From assembly GCA_030762175.1 (NCBI GenBank), contig CM060846.1:240695012-240759011 (forward strand): DNA of 64,000 bases. Direction: 5' to 3'. Both the position numbers and the translations under genes were made by a program. Below are positions 1 through 13,139 of the stretch, piece after piece (position 1 is the stretch's first letter; each line of letters starts with the position of its first letter). Origin of the DNA: Metallyticus violacea (taxonomy: Eukaryota > Arthropoda > Insecta > Mantodea > Metallyticidae). Under the pieces are notes generated by a model that ran no database searches, was not told the origin of the DNA, and was given only the letters and a program-made list of their open reading frames with translations.

Positions 1-2550
1 ATTGAATAATTTAATTATGTGCAATGGTTTATCAGATGAAGACCAAGAAGAAGAATTTACATTTATGAATATAAATGGACAGGGTGTGATAAACTATATG
101 GTATGCAGTGAAGCAATCGACCAGGTGTTGTTAGATTTCCAAGTCCTGGACTTGATAACAAATAGTGGACATTTTTCTTTAAAAATAAGGCCGAGTTTAG
201 GGGAATTTCATAGGGGGAAGGAACATAGAAATGAAATATATAAAATGTTTTAGATCGAAACAGAAGTATGCCGAGATTTTCTGGGAGAATTTGATATCCA
301 AAATAGGGGAAATAAGAAAGTGTGGAATTCTAGTAGCACTGAATGTAGGAAAGATACAGGGAGCATTGGAAAAGGTGGAGTCTATGGTAAGGTAGAAAGG
401 AAGTGAAATGGAAGTGAATTAAAGAGGAAATGCAAAAGATTATGAATGGTATGATCCAAAGTGTATTAAGGTAAAGAAAGAAGTGTTTAAGAAATTAACA
501 AGGTGGAGAAATTCAGAAGAGGAAGATGATAGGCAAATTTTTAGTTCAAATAAAGAGGATATAAATGGCTAGTGCAGGATAAAAAGAAAGAGTGGCAACA
601 AACAATGGGTGAAAAAATTAAAGGAGCAGTGATAGCTAAAGATAGTAAGTATATATGGTCAGATGTGAAGGATGTTTTAAGGAAGAGAAGTTAGGAAATA
701 AGATAACCTCAAAGGAATGGAAGCAACCATTAGCAACCTGTTAGGTGGCGGGAATATCCTGAGTTATGAATTAAACTTAGATAATACATGTATAGAATAG
801 AAAGTTTAGATAAAGAGCCTACTATGAATGAGGTAGGGTGCCACATTAAAAAATTGAAGAAGAAAAAGGTGGCAGAAATAAATGAAATTTAAAGACAATT
901 TTGGAAAACTTTTGGGAAAATGGAAGGAGGTATTAGGCTGCTAACAAAATTAATAAATAGAATTAAGGAGAAGAAGGTAATACCTGAGAGTTGAAAAGTT
1001 AGCATGATTGTTCCATATATGAAGGGAAAGTAGATATAAATAACCTGAGTAACTATCAAAGAGCTAGTCTACTATCTAAGATAAGTAAAATATACAATAG
1101 TATATTATTAGCAGGAAGGTTGTATGAGTGGGCAGAAATGGAAGGTTTTAGAAAAGGAAAAAGGAAGAAGCATAGATAATATAATGATGAATTTATACTA
1201 TAGTAGGTAAATATTTAAGAAATAAAAGGGGTAGAGCATACATTTTCTTTGCAGATTTTGAGAAAGCATTTGATACAATAAATAGGGATGCATTGGTATG
1301 CAAATTGAGATGTAAGGGAGTTAGTACCGAATTTATTTTAGGACTTCAAAAATTATATGAAGGAAGCATGTATTGTGTTATATGTGAAGATAATAGATCT
1401 ACAGACTATACAATTAAAAATATGGGTTGGAGACAGGGATATAAATTGAGTCCGATAATATTTAATTTATTTATAGACTATATCCTAGAGATTAACAAAA
1501 AGAGACATTGACCAATTATTATAAAGAAGGAAGTACCAGAATTGGTTTTTGTGGATGATCTTATATTGGGGGCAGTAACTGAGATATGATTACAACATGC
1601 CATAGATGAAATTATTAGATATTGTGCAGAATGGGGCATGAGGATAAACAATAATAAATCAAAGATAATAGTATTTAAAAAGGGAACAAATTTAAGAAAA
1701 GAATAGAGATGGTTTATAAATAAAAACTGAATAGAGGTAGTGAAAGAATTTGATTATTTGGGGTTGAGATTTACGAGTAATGAAGGGTGGGAGGACCAGT
1801 ATAAATGTGCATAAGCAAAAGATAAATTTACTATGAAAGTTATTAGAATAAACTTGTATAAAGTTCCCACATTGTCAACAACATGGTTTGAAAGACTATA
1901 TGAGGCTGTGGTTGAGTTGGAGATGAAGTATGGAGTGGAAATGTGGGGAGCATCAAAGGGGTGGACAAAGGTTGATGTAGTGCATAAAATGTTTTGTAGA
2001 GAGGTTCTGGGGTTACCAAAAGTTCACTAAGGAGAATAAATATGGTAGAATTAGGAAGAGTAGGAAGGAAAGGATTAATAGTGGAAAGAATCTTAAAATG
2101 TTGGTATAGATGTTTGAAACTAGACAATAATGATGTACTAAAAGAATGTCTTACATACCAAAGAGATGTACTGGGAAGAGTGTTGGCTTTGGGAGGTGGG
2201 AATACTTTAGAGGGAGATATATGTCAATTGAGTGAAAATAATGTTTTTGGATTTTGGAAAGAAGTGATACAGAGGGTAGGAAACATAGAGAGGCAAGATA
2301 TCTGGAATAGCTTAGACTGTAAATGTTCCTTAGATTTATTGAGGACAGGAGAAAAGTATATATATTTGTAACTAATTTGGAAGAATCAGTTTTGCTTGGA
2401 TGTGTACAGGGAAATTATTCCTAAAAGGATTAAGGATAAATTGTAAAGAAGAATGCATCAGGATTATGTGTGGGAAAGAGGAAAGCTGGTTCCATTGTTT
2501 AATTGAATGCGATATGGTAAAAAGTTGGAGGTATAATGTGTGGGGTTTAT
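1..2550 (+). pseudogene. LINE-R copy 1 (non-LTR retrotransposon, endonuclease end and reverse transcriptase), decayed
   Basis: A degenerate non-LTR retrotransposon cut by the left window edge. Positions 2-253 encode the end of the AP-type endonuclease and match LINE-R copy 2 at 26676-26928. The RT palm follows: FADFEKAFDTINRD around 1250-1290, GWRQGYKLSPIIFNLFIDYI around 1425-1485 and the catalytic box FVDDLIL around 1546-1566. FVDD stands where most LINEs have FADD. Positions 1833-2030 hold the post-RT block (LYEAVVELEMKYGVEMWG) and 2400-2540 a C-terminal Cys/His-type region. Many stops and frameshifts make it non-functional. Homology to copy 2 ends near 2545, so the 3' UTR is missing. At 27821 and 28511, where copy 2 carries SINEs, this copy is empty. 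Family assignment to a LINE is firm; the clade (Jockey/LOA/I-like) is not. Confidence 0.88.
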
Positions 2551-5361
2551 TTTTAGCTAAAGATTGTTTTTTAATACAGACTAGATTTATATCAATGTCA
2601 AAAATAAATTTAATCATTTACAGAATTAACTTTGTGGCTCATGCATTAAGTATATACTCGTCCACCAGTGTGAATCTGGATTCAGTCCATAGGATGTACA
2701 TGTATGAGTTTTTCTCTGAAATTTTACCCTCATACTAAATGCCAACTAAATTCAGGTACTAATGGACTCCAGGATGATTTACACTACCAAAAATATATTC
2801 CAGTTATATTAATAATGTACAGCAGTTGGCTTGGATGGATTAAAATGTTTACAGCATCTGTCCAAAGACCACTATGAAGCTGCACAAGAAATTTTGTATA
2901 TACTAACAAGACAATTATCTTAGTCACAGAAGTTTAGAAATTGGGAAATGTTTGAGTAATACTTTCACAAATTGCTATGTTCATGTGGTGAACTGAGTTG
3001 GGGCCTACAATTTCTTTCCGTGGGTCATTTTATAAGAAAATATATATGATAACAGTCAATTTTAAAATCTGGAGACTATACAGCTTGCAAACTAGAGCAA
3101 ATCTAAGTTATGTACTGCTAAATCTCATACATGGCTTCTGCATTTTCCAGTAAACTACACATAAAATATGTACAACAATTCTTCAGATTACTAAATTGTT
3201 TCAATGTTATGATATACAAATAAATTAGATTTAGTGACTTTTTTCAATGTTGGTAAACTTCTATAGCAGCAGGGTTAGTTTAAGTTATACATCACACTTA
3301 TGACATCACAAGATGTAGTTCTTACAGTTGCTAACATGCAAGTTTGCTGTGTTGACCACCAGGTGAATTTGAATCACAAACAATAATAACATTTGGTCAC
3401 TTAATGGAGTTTATCCATAAATGCCTTCTTAAAATATTACTAGGATGACAGTATACTTCAGAAAATTTTGTCATGTTTCATTAACAGCACAGTTTAAACA
3501 TGGTTCAAAATATACCAGGACTTCTTTAATTAATGTTGTAATTTTTTCTATATTTCACAAATACTTCTTTCATTTAAGAATGTGTATAGAAATTAATAAA
3601 ATGACTGGGATTATATACATGCAGGGATGTGTTGATCTATGATAATCATATATATGGCACTTATAAAGGCATTGACTATGCATATACCATTGTTATTAAT
3701 GTGCTATGTAGCATTAAACTACAAACCTTAACAGATATCATTATGGACAGAAATTAAAACACAGTGGTTGTACAGTAGAAGCCCAGAAACTATTAACCCA
3801 GCCATGTCGAAGTAGAAAGTCAAAGGTGCAACATATGACAGCTAAGTACAGTTATATCATTTAGCAATTACATCTGCAATTCAAGAAATGTACAAGGGAA
3901 GTACCAAAGCTGTTGTTACACTTACGTTTTAGGTAAAACCTTTAACTATTTCTCAGATTTGCATTATCATAGATAAGCACACATTATTTCACAGAAGAGT
4001 GCAAACTGCAGCCACAAGTACAAAGTCTATGCAGTTAGCAAAATCAAAGACATTGTTTTGCTAACAATTTGATTGCCAGTGTGCAATGTGGATGCAATCA
4101 ACTTTATTTCATATTCTGAGTAATGTAGTATATTTGTGCCACATACAAAACCCATTAAGTTACATGTTTTTTCTATACCACAGTTTGGAATATGTTACAT
4201 TTCAAAACCATACTTTGGAACCACATAAATTACAGATTCCTATACCATAGTTAGGAATGCCAAGTACTATGGAAGTGCCAATACTGTAATGATGTGAATA
4301 CTGCAGGAGCCTTTCTAATGTAATAACATGTTAACTAAAAATCACAAGAATTTTACTGCAAATACACTCTGGATGCTGAAGTATATACATCTCTGTCCAT
4401 GTGGTACAGTTTGAAAGAATTTCCTTCCATTTATCACCACTTTATTTATAAGCAGATTTGTCAACATAATTTAACAATTAGAATTTGCATTACTATCTAA
4501 GTTTTCAACTACTATTAATATCAAGTTTAACTGAACAGTAAATAACTTTTTTTTTTTTTGCAATAATTATCTTAATTTCTATAATGACATAATCTGTAGC
4601 CACAGTAGTTTATACTGCAATCAAACAAAGCTTATTTAAGGAGAGCAGCCGGTGAAATTTCTATCTCAATAACCACTACAAGTATCAATTTTCATTTATA
4701 TATATTTATATAATAATAAAGAAGAGCATTATCTGCATTTTTTGGGGGGGGGGAAACATACAATGCTACATGTACTAACATTAACTGTGTAGCCCTGAAT
4801 AACTAATAAATTCAATGTAAAATGCAAAAGTTCCCTTTCATGTTTCTCTTTATGCATGTTTGAAGATTAGAGCACCTACTTTTTGTCTTCAGTGACATCT
4901 TCATCTATGCAATGAACTGTTTACTTCAAACCAGTCATTAATGCTCAATCAATATCGTAAGAGTTAGGTAGACCTAGATGCTGGAAATAAGTTCTAGTAC
5001 ATTGTAACAATTATATGTCAGAAAGGAGAATGTAAGCATTTAAAAGTAGTGATGAGAAGAGCTATTTGGAATGCTGTACAGTCATAAAACTTTTAAAACT
5101 TACTCATTATGGTATAAAATGATTTTTGATTAATGAAATTTTCAAAAAATTCATTAAAATTTGTCAAATCACCAGTCCCCACCCTTAAATTTGCTGCAGT
5201 GTCATCACTGTCACAATGCAAACTTTAAGGTGAACACAGCTACTAGTTGTAGAGGAAGGAAGATGCTCTATTTCACCAATTGCAGTTCTGTGGAGTGTTT
5301 CACAAAATGATTATGAAAATAGTTGTGATCTTCCTTTCACTGCATAAAGCATGAAAGAGAA
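2551..5361. other. gene-free AT-rich DNA
   Basis: I see no coding region, tRNA or recognisable element here. There is a T run near 4549-4559, a G run near 4743-4752 and many short AT tracts. The longest open frames are ordinary for AT-rich DNA and lack family motifs. Confidence 0.6.
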
Positions 5362-5547
5362 TCCTACATTTATGTAATCCACTTACTTTAATAAACTAAG
5401 ACTAGTTTCGGAAGAATGTCTCTTCCATTTTCTGAAACTAGTCTTAGTTTATTAAAGTAAGTGGAGTTTTAGTGTAAACAAATTGATTACATAAATGTAG
5501 GATTTATCCACTCCATTGTCAACAGCTTCGTAAGTACAATATAATTT
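5362..5547 (+). mobile_element. short foldback element derived from a Penelope-like terminus, with 11-bp target duplication
   Basis: An insertion of 186 bp is bounded by the direct repeat ATGAAAGAGAA at 5351-5361 and 5548-5558. Inner arms 5379-5409 and 5434-5464 are near-perfect inverted repeats around a 24-base loop. Outer arms 5362-5379 and 5485-5502 are perfect inverted repeats. The left side is an inverted copy of the right side lacking about 20 bp. The 3' end (about 5508-5540, CCACTCCATTGTCAACAGC then TTCGTAAGTACAAT) recurs at about 21001-21033 after a Penelope coding end and at 36923-36954 in a sister foldback. The loop side carries a decayed hammerhead-like motif. I infer a non-autonomous derivative of the same Penelope family. 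Confidence 0.75.
5400..5434 (-). ncRNA. decayed hammerhead-like motif in a foldback element
   Basis: On the minus strand a CTGANGA-like box reads CAGAAAA (5428-5434), followed by TG, a hairpin of GGAAGA with TCTTCC, then GAAACTAGTC (5400-5409). The hairpin and the GAAAC...GTC end fit the family; the first box has lost key bases, so activity is unlikely. Confidence 0.4.
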
Positions 5548-5558
5548 ATGAAAGAGAA

Positions 5559-6472
5559 GTTAGAGAATAAAGAATTGCTTTTACAATTGCTGAAGTATTG
5601 TGAATAATTTAGAAAAAAATGAATTCTAGCTCATTATGATATTTAACTTTGAAATTACCAAAGCTATGATTAGATTTGCGACTGCAAAGAAAATATATGT
5701 AGTGATATAATTTCTTTGGTTACTATTGCAGGAGAAAATGCATGGGAAAAATGGAGTAAGACGTTCATCAATTACCTCATTGCATAAAAAAACACACGAT
5801 TATAATAATAAATGTAGTGATTCTAACCATTTTTAACACAACCCAATTAGATAGTGCTTGTAAATGTAATATGGAACTAGACAATCATGAAATAGCCAAT
5901 AGATTTTTGTTAAATATAATAAAAAATTGCTTACATTTGTGTGAGCCTATGGAATTAGCATTAAAAAAAAAGTGATGACTAACCTTTCATATAATCTATG
6001 GATATTCTAGGTATTACTGTCTTTAGCTCAGAGTTTGATAGTTCTGTGAAAAATAATGTAGAGAAAGCCACCATCCATGTGTGAACTTTTACACATAATT
6101 ATTTTCTAAAAGTATGCCATAAGCAGATAATTACATATGACCATATAATGGAGTGCATTCTACTGTTTAAGAGTTTGTATTCAAATACTGCTTATATTCC
6201 AATGTCAAGCACATCAACTTAATCTCATGCTTTTTACAGTCTTATGTAAATAGGAATATAAAACTATTCTTTGCAATTATGCAAGCAAAATACATTTTTT
6301 GAGCCCTCACAGAAAACATCAATTCTGAATAAATTTGTGAAGAGATGTTCACGTTATTCTATTCCAACAAAATGGAATTTCTATTTGAGGAGCAACTTTA
6401 TTATTTATGAGAGTTGCTTGCAAGTTGTGAAGGGAGATGGATGAGCTACACATGTGCTCATGACGGAAAGAG
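5559..6472. other. gene-free DNA
   Basis: No gene or element is recognised. The last stretch before 6473 may include the 5' UTR of LINE-R copy 3. Confidence 0.5.
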
Positions 6473-6853
6473 ATGGGTATTGAAGTACAATCTTATCAAG
6501 TAAGAATCAGGGTTTTTGATGCAAGAAAAATTAATTACCATAGGAAAGGAGAAAAGGGATGGATAATAACCAGCTTCTGGGTCATTTTCATAATCATGAT
6601 GCTATTAGTAATTGGAAGAATCAAAACAAACCCCGGACCAACAATGGAACAGTTAGGCAAGGTGGTAGAAACCATTACCCAAGAAATAAAGAACATGGAA
6701 TATAGAATTGACAGGCAAATGGAAAGCAGATTGGAAAAGTTGAAATCAATAATAGGACATTTTGAAGGAGAGGCAAAGAAGGAGATAATGGAGTGCAAGA
6801 AAAGATTATCACATTTGGAAGGTATAGAAGAGGGTAACAGGAAGACAAATTGA
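6473..6853 (+). pseudogene. LINE-R copy 3 ORF1 N-terminus with hydrophobic segment and degenerate 2A-like NPGP motif
   Basis: A 126-residue open frame begins at the ATG at 6473. Residues about 31-47 are strongly hydrophobic and run directly into GRIKTNPGP, with NPGP at residues 53-56 (6629-6640). The remainder is charged and heptad-like, suggesting a coiled coil, as in many LINE ORF1 proteins. The 2A translational-recoding consensus is D-x-E-x-NPGP; here the two acidic positions are R49 and K51, so skipping activity is doubtful. A related ORF1 start at 54902 (minus) has the acidic Glu intact. The frame stops at 6851-6853, but homologous coding continues to about 7230 in broken frames (YRIGRKGQRLRPVIVK). 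Known for the class: ORF1 proteins bind nucleic acid. The specific role here is inferred. Confidence 0.7.
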
Positions 6854-9800
6854 ATAATTTTTGGAGCGGAAGAAAAAAGAGAAAGATGAACATGGCAGGA
6901 AGTTGAAGATATTGCCCATGAGAAATTGAATCTAAATATTGTAGGATGGGAGATTGTTGATTGCTATAGAATTGGAAGAAAAGGACAAAGACTGAGACCA
7001 GTAATTGTTAAAACTGCTTTAATGAGATTTAAATAGGAAGTATTAAGAAATAGCAAGAGGTTAAAAGGCACAAAAATATTTATTGAGCAGGATTTGGGAG
7101 AAATAAAATCTATAGCACTAAGGGAAATGAAGAAAGCAAGGGAAGAAAGAAAATAGCATTTACAAAAGGAAATGACTTGTGTATTAATGGAATGAAACAG
7201 GGACCTTGTCAGCACATTACAATATGAGATGGAAATCAACCTTTATGTGTGTGTGTGTGTGTGTGTGTATGTGTGGAGGGGGTTTGGAATAAGGGGAATG
7301 GAGCAGGATTATGGCGCAAGAAGGAGTTCACTCACTGCCAGTGATGTTTCAATGAAGCAAATCCAACCAGCAGCCCAGCTGATCTAAGGTATGAGTAAAT
7401 CAACCTTGACAGTTATGGCTGATTTAGATGCATTTAGACATGAGGGTTTAAGTGTGGCTTCTATGCCAGTTGGGAGCATCCTGGAGGTTGAAGATGGCAG
7501 AAGCACAAGGGAAGCAGCATAAATACACACTAGAAGTCAAGTGAGGTTGGATAAATTTAGGTTCGAAAGTAAAAGTTTGGTAAAGTGATTGGAATAATCA
7601 ATAGTGAGTTGGATATTGAAAGCTTACTGGAAAAGAAATTTTTATAAGTGTTGAAAGTGGGAAATGTGATAGCGGTAGTTGAAACATGGTTAGCAAAGAA
7701 AGTAAATAAAGAAATCCCAGGATTTGGCTTTTTTAGTGTAAGGGGTGTAATAATTCAGAATAAAGGGAGGATATCAGGTGGCTTTGGATACTTTGTGAGG
7801 AAAAAAAAATGTATTTGCAGTAAGGGAAGAAAAAGAGTTAGGGAGTAACTCAGTGCAGTGGCTGCCTTTTCTTGATATTTACCCAAAAAGTGTCTATGTA
7901 TGTATTTGTATTGTGTATAACCCTCCTAGCACATCAGAGCACTACGATACAAATATGTTTAGAAAAGTAAGCTATGGTATTCAGAAGCTTCAAAATAAAT
8001 ATGAACAAGTGAAAATAATAATTATAGGTGATTAATGCAAGGTTAGGAGAACAGATACAGTTAAGTAATCTAAATGAAGATTGTGAATGGATTTTGAATT
8101 ATGTTATAACAAGAACAAGCCCTTAAATAAAAAAGGGAAAAAAACTCTTAGATTTCCGTGAAAAAAATCTTATGCCATGTAATATAATGAGAGGGTCTGA
8201 TTTAGATGGAGAGTTTACATTTAAAAACAAGAATGGACAAAGTGTGGTAGATTATATGTAGTGTTCACATATTATTGACAATTTGATTAGAGATTTTTAA
8301 GCTATGAATATGCTACTAATGACATGAGATTTCCCATAAAGTTGAGGGAAGCAAGGGGAGAGAAGAAGGAAGTATGTAGAGAGAGCTGTAGGCTTATAAA
8401 CAGAGGGAAGAGAAATATGATTCATTTTGTAAAGAGTTAAACTTGGAAAGAAGTAAAATTTTACTAGCTGGAATAAAGAGCCTAATGAATAATAATAAAG
8501 TAGGACAGGCTGTTCAGAAATTAGAATATAGTGTGAAAGGAGAGGTCTATGATAATAAAAGGAAATGGTTTGATAAAGATTGTCAAATGGCAAAGAAAGA
8601 CTAATTCAAGAGCTAAGAAACTGGAGACATTCAGGGGAAAAAAGAGCAAAGAGAAAATTTCTTAGTACTTAGGTGGGATAGAGCTGTCTCACTGACAACA
8701 AAAAGAGGGAATGGGGTAAAAAAATAAGCCAAATGTTGAATGATGTAGCAAAAATCCATGATACAAGGAAGATATAGTCAGTATTTAAAAGTGTGTGCAG
8801 AGATGGGATAAGGGAAAAAAATATAACACAGAAAGTTGGTGTGCTGATTTTAACACACTATTAGCACATGAAAATTTAATTAGAGCAGAAATAGATTTCC
8901 TAGGAAATCGGGAAGCTATTGATGACTTAGGGAGATTACTGACGAAGAATTGTATGACCAAATTAAGAGGATAAAGGTGAGGAAAGCAAATGGTATTAAT
9001 GGTACTCCAGGGAAACTTTGGAAGCTAAAGAAGATGCTAGGAGAAAAACAGTGGTTAAATTATTTAATAGAATAATGGAAGTAAGGGAGATATCTAAGAT
9101 GTCGAGTATGATAGTACTCATATATAAAGGGAAGGGTGATGTGAATAATCCAGCTAATTATAGGGGTATGTCTTCTTTCCATTTTAGGGAAGGTTTTTAC
9201 TGGAATTTTAGCAAGTAGATTACAGAAATGAGTAGAGAAGGAGAAGAAATTACCAGAGTTTCATAAAGGTTTCAGAGCAGGGAGAAGAAAATTGAATAAT
9301 GTTTTCGTAATAAAGACAATTGTGGATAAATATTTGAGCAATAAAAGGGGAAGAGTTTTATTTATAGACTTGAGAAGGCATTTCATACCATCAATAGAGA
9401 ACTATTGTGGTTAAAATTAAAAAGGAAAGGAGAAAGCAATATGTTTATAAAATTATTACAATAAAATTATTACAAAGGATATATTGTGAGAACTAGTTTT
9501 ATATCAAATTTTTAGGTAACAAAGTAATAGATTATATGCAGAATAAAACAGGAGTAAGACAAGGGTACAAATTAAATCCAATACTGCTCAATTTCTATAT
9601 TGATGACTTCTGGATAAGACTCAAAGAGATAAGATACATCTACCAGTAATAAACAATAAATACCAGGGTTACTTTTTGCAGATTATGAGTAATTGCATCT
9701 ATATCCAGTGCAGGATTCAGAAGGGTAATTGATGTAGTGAATACTTTTTGTAAAGAATGGGGATTGAAAATAAATCAAAAGAAATGAAAGATCATAGTTT

Positions 9801-10905
9801 TTAAAAGATGTTATAAGTTAAGAAAGGATGAGAAATGGCAGTTAAATGTGAGAGAAATAGAGGTGGTAAGGAAATTTAATTTTCTTGGAATAAGATTAAG
9901 TTCTAATGGAAGTTGGAATGAATAGAAAAAAATTGCAATAGCAAAAGGAAAAGCAGCTATTAGAGTTATAGGAGCATGTTAAGAAAAATTCCAGATATAA
10001 GAGTGAATTGGCTGGAAAGAATTTACACAACCTCAGTAGAAGCAAAAATGTTATATGCAGCAGAAATATGGGATGTAGAAGATGCATGGAAAGATCTTGA
10101 TAGCGCAGCTAGAATTAAATGGATATTCGACCAAGATAAAAATTAATACAAGAATTATGAAATACTTATTCATAATTACCACACTGGAAGAGAGTGATGT
10201 TATTAAAGAATGTTTCAGTATCCAAGAGAAATATAAGTGGAAAGGATCATGGTATCTCAAAGTGCAGGAAATTTTACAACAGATAGGTTTAGGAAACTTA
10301 TGGATAAATAGGGAATACTAAAACGAAGTATTGTGGAAAGAAATAAACCTAAGATTGTAAAATATTGAATGATAAGAATATTTGGTAGCATGGAAGATAA
10401 GAGTTCATTAAGACTTTATAAGAAAATAAAAATAGTATGGGGTAGGGAAAAAAATATATAGAACAATGTGATAAGGTAGTTCAGGAAGGGTTTGCATGTT
10501 ATGAATTTTAAAGGATAAGGATATGATAAAGGATTAGAAAAATATCCAATATATGGAGAAACCAATTCGGGTTTAATTGTTTATTATATTGTAGGCAAAC
10601 AAATTTATAGAGAGAACAGGCTTGGCAACAAAAATGGAAGAATTTAGATGGGGAAATATTAATTAGAAAGATTTTAAGTGTAAACAGAGAGAAGAATGTA
10701 AAATGATAGGAATCTATTTGGGCAAAGTTAGAGAGAAATGGATAATGATTAAGTGGAAGATAGAGGGAAATGTAACCTTGAAAGTCAATAGGTCAGGTAA
10801 ACATAAACAAGGATAGGATAATACAGCAACATGATGGCCATCAATAGAATAATAACCTGGAATTAATGATGAATATAGAAATCCATACAGTGAAATGATC
10901 ATAAA
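6854..10905 (+). pseudogene. LINE-R copy 3, remainder: ORF1 end, endonuclease, reverse transcriptase, C-terminal region
   Basis: Degenerate continuation of the same LINE. A linker at about 7410-7570 (LDAFRHEGLSVASMPVGSIL) aligns with copy 2 at about 25900-26080. The AP endonuclease follows: VVETWLAKK near 7675, VYNPPST near 7915 and IIIIGD near 8020, where copy 2 has SNFN and a canonical protein GDFN. RT motifs are KVRKANGINGTPG near 8975, the segment from SSMIVLIYKGKGD to NPANYRGMS near 9100-9170, FHKGFRAGRRK near 9260 and GVRQGYKLNPILLNFYIDDF near 9550-9610. The post-RT LYAAEIW-like block is near 10050 and the tail runs to about 10905, where Penelope sequence begins. Many stops and frameshifts make it inactive. 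Of the LINE-R copies this is the only one showing the whole order from ORF1 to the C-terminus. Confidence 0.82.
7241..7268. repeat. (GT)n microsatellite
   Basis: About 14 GT units lie inside LINE-R copy 3, between ORF1 and the endonuclease region. Confidence 0.9.
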
Positions 10906-11472
10906 ATCTTAGGTAGATTAAAAGTAAAACTACTTAAAAGCATGTTAATACATTAAAAGTACTCTTGACATTCCACTCTTAAAACTTTTAAAATTAAAAT
11001 TGGGACATGTTTCATGAGACCTTGTTCACATTGTCAACCATAAAACAACTGACGGATCAAACTATGTTGGAGGTGTAAGTGACTGAGGGTGCTCTGGTGG
11101 TCTGTTAATGAACTTAAACAAAATGTCTGCCTCTGGGATATTGAAATTCATAACTCTATGCTCACCTTCTTTATGAAAAATGTTTCCTATATATTGAGTT
11201 CCTTAGGGTGTTGAACTGCTTTTAACAATGTGATATCCTTCTCTATTACATGGTGTTCATTTCAAAAATGTGTGTGCCACTGCTGATTTTTCTATCTGTT
11301 TGCATTTAATATTTCTCCAGCGCTCTTTCAATCTGATACCCAAATTTCTTTTTGTCTTCCCTATGTACACCTTATTACAGTTTGTATTATTAATCTTATA
11401 TATGCCACAATTTTCTTCTTTAGATCTGGGGTATGTTTTATTTAGTTCCAACAATTTGCCAATGTGTACATA
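10905..11472 (-). pseudogene. Penelope-like element 3' part: GIY-YIG endonuclease and terminus (PLE-A, left arm)
   Basis: On the minus strand, 11257-11472 reads as a GIY-YIG nuclease: GIYKINNTNCNKVYIGKTKR, then GIRLKERWRNIKCKQIEKSA and a His. The CxxC-like pair before YIG and the later histidines match Penelope-group GIY-YIG domains, which in this class is the nuclease thought to cut the target. No RT part is present. A hammerhead-like motif lies downstream at 11004-11037, then a terminal tail to about 10905 shared with PLE-G at 58200. The fragment joins head to head with a plus-strand copy at about 11473. Stops and losses make it a relic. Confidence 0.82.
11004..11037 (-). ncRNA. hammerhead-like motif of PLE-A
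   Basis: On the minus strand: TTGACAA (a decayed CTGANGA, 11031-11037), T, a hairpin based on GTGA with TCAT, then GAAACATGTC (11004-11013). The GAAA-C-AT-G-TC end can form the 1-2 bp stem III with cleavage after GTC that is typical of the minimal hammerheads described for Penelope elements. It sits 3' of the GIY-YIG remnant. Confidence 0.5.
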
Positions 11473-11905
11473 GGCAAGACAAAAAGAAATTTGGGTATCA
11501 GATTGAAAGAGCACTGGAAAAATATTAAACACAAACAGTTAAAAATCAGCAGTGGCAGCACATTTTTTGAAACGAACACCACAAAATAGAGAAGGACATC
11601 ACATTGTTAAAAACAGTTAAATACCCTAAGGAATTCAATATTTGGGAAACAATTTTCATAAAGAAGTAAGAATTTTGATAACCCAGAGGCAGACAACATT
11701 TTTGTTTAAGTTCATTAACAAACCACCAGAGTACCCACCCAACATAGTTTGATCCGTCAGTCGCTTTATGGTTGACAATGTCAGCAAAGTATCAGGTAAC
11801 ATATCCCAGTTTTAATTTGAGAAGTTTTAAGAGTGGAATGTCAAGAGCATTTTTAATGTGCTAACATAATTTTAAGTAGTTTTACTTTTTATCTACCTAA
11901 GATTT
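11473..11905 (+). pseudogene. Penelope-like fragment, inverted partner of PLE-A (right arm)
   Basis: From about 11473 the plus strand repeats the left arm in inverted order: the YIGKTKRNLGI coding segment (about 11470-11505), the WENNFHK-like C-terminus near 11645, a decayed hammerhead-like box at 11772-11806, and a tail to about 11905 ending in ATCTACCTAAGAT. The two arms form an inverted repeat of roughly 430-570 bp with the breakpoint inside the nuclease-coding region. The arms have diverged, so the rearrangement is old. Confidence 0.78.
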
Positions 11906-13139
11906 CAATAACCTGGAGTTGTGTGTATTGGGATTAGAATGTAAACAAGCAACTCTAGAAAGAAAATATCAAATAAGTGGGGTTAATATTATTTTTTGTG
12001 CATTTTTATATCTCATTTTGTAATGGATTGATAAATATGTATGTTTGAAAATAGTATATTTTGTATTGGGATATTTTCAATAAATTTAAAATTTCACATT
12101 ATTTATAGATATAATCTTTTAGAACGTATGAAGGCCATACTACCAGAGATCAAACTGCTAACACTAATATGCTTCAATAAGCACTACATATAGTGAAGAA
12201 GATTAATTTTTTCTCTCTTTATTTCCATAAAATTACGATCTGGATTGACTTACTTTATAATTAACTCCAGCCACATGACATTGATCTGAATTTAGTAAAA
12301 TGTAAACTGAGTCTTTTGGAAAGGAACATTTTAAAATTATGATTAAGAACTATGAACTGCCAGCAGAATGCACTAACAAAAGAGAAATGGAAATGATGGT
12401 TTTGTATAATAAAGAGAAGCAAATGCAGTTCAATATGTAATTTTTTATGATCAAAGACAGATTCAAATTTATTGATCATCTTACTATCAGCATCCTTACT
12501 TGTACCAGAAAAATTCCCAGAATACTTATCATGTTCACAAAAAAATTTTTTACAATTTCTACCAAATGATACACATTTTGGATTCTGAAAAGCACAGAAA
12601 AAAACAGTTATTTACATAAGGAAAGAATTAAGAAATATATGTGGTTGTCCAAGTTTCATGGATTTCATTAATCAGAATTATCTAAGCATAACGTTTAGTG
12701 AATGTGTTAAATTCCTTTGATAATGTCAGATATGGAAAAGTGTTTCTCTGAACTGAGATATAACAAATAATTTTGTTGAATGAATGACTGAATTAGTTAT
12801 TTAATTTAAATTAATATGTGTGCAATATTACGCATTAATCTATGCAACATATATTGAAATGAGGTGCTTAAATGTTGTTGTTTTTTAAATCCTATGCCCA
12901 CCTCGGACCTCTTGGTCATAAATCAACAAGCAGTCCAATACAAAGAAGAACAATAAAAATAATCACCAAAGGCATTGCCAATAACATGCAAGGAAAAACA
13001 TTAAAGAAGAGCATGGCAAATGTTCATGTGCTCTTCAGTCATGGATATGCCATGGTCAGCCTAAAACTCTTTAAAATGCAGCAATTCATGGTTATTGATA
13101 ATATTCAGGTTTTTCATTAATTTATCTATAAATGTCTAC
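11906..13139. other. no recognised gene
   Basis: AT-rich DNA without identifiable motifs. An open frame at 12872-13120 has no family signature that I can see and is not annotated as a gene. Confidence 0.5.

Noticed and set aside
10851..11920. AATAACCTGGA on both sides of PLE-A as target duplication
   Set aside because: The left copy is about 50 bp away from the element end, so the match may be chance.
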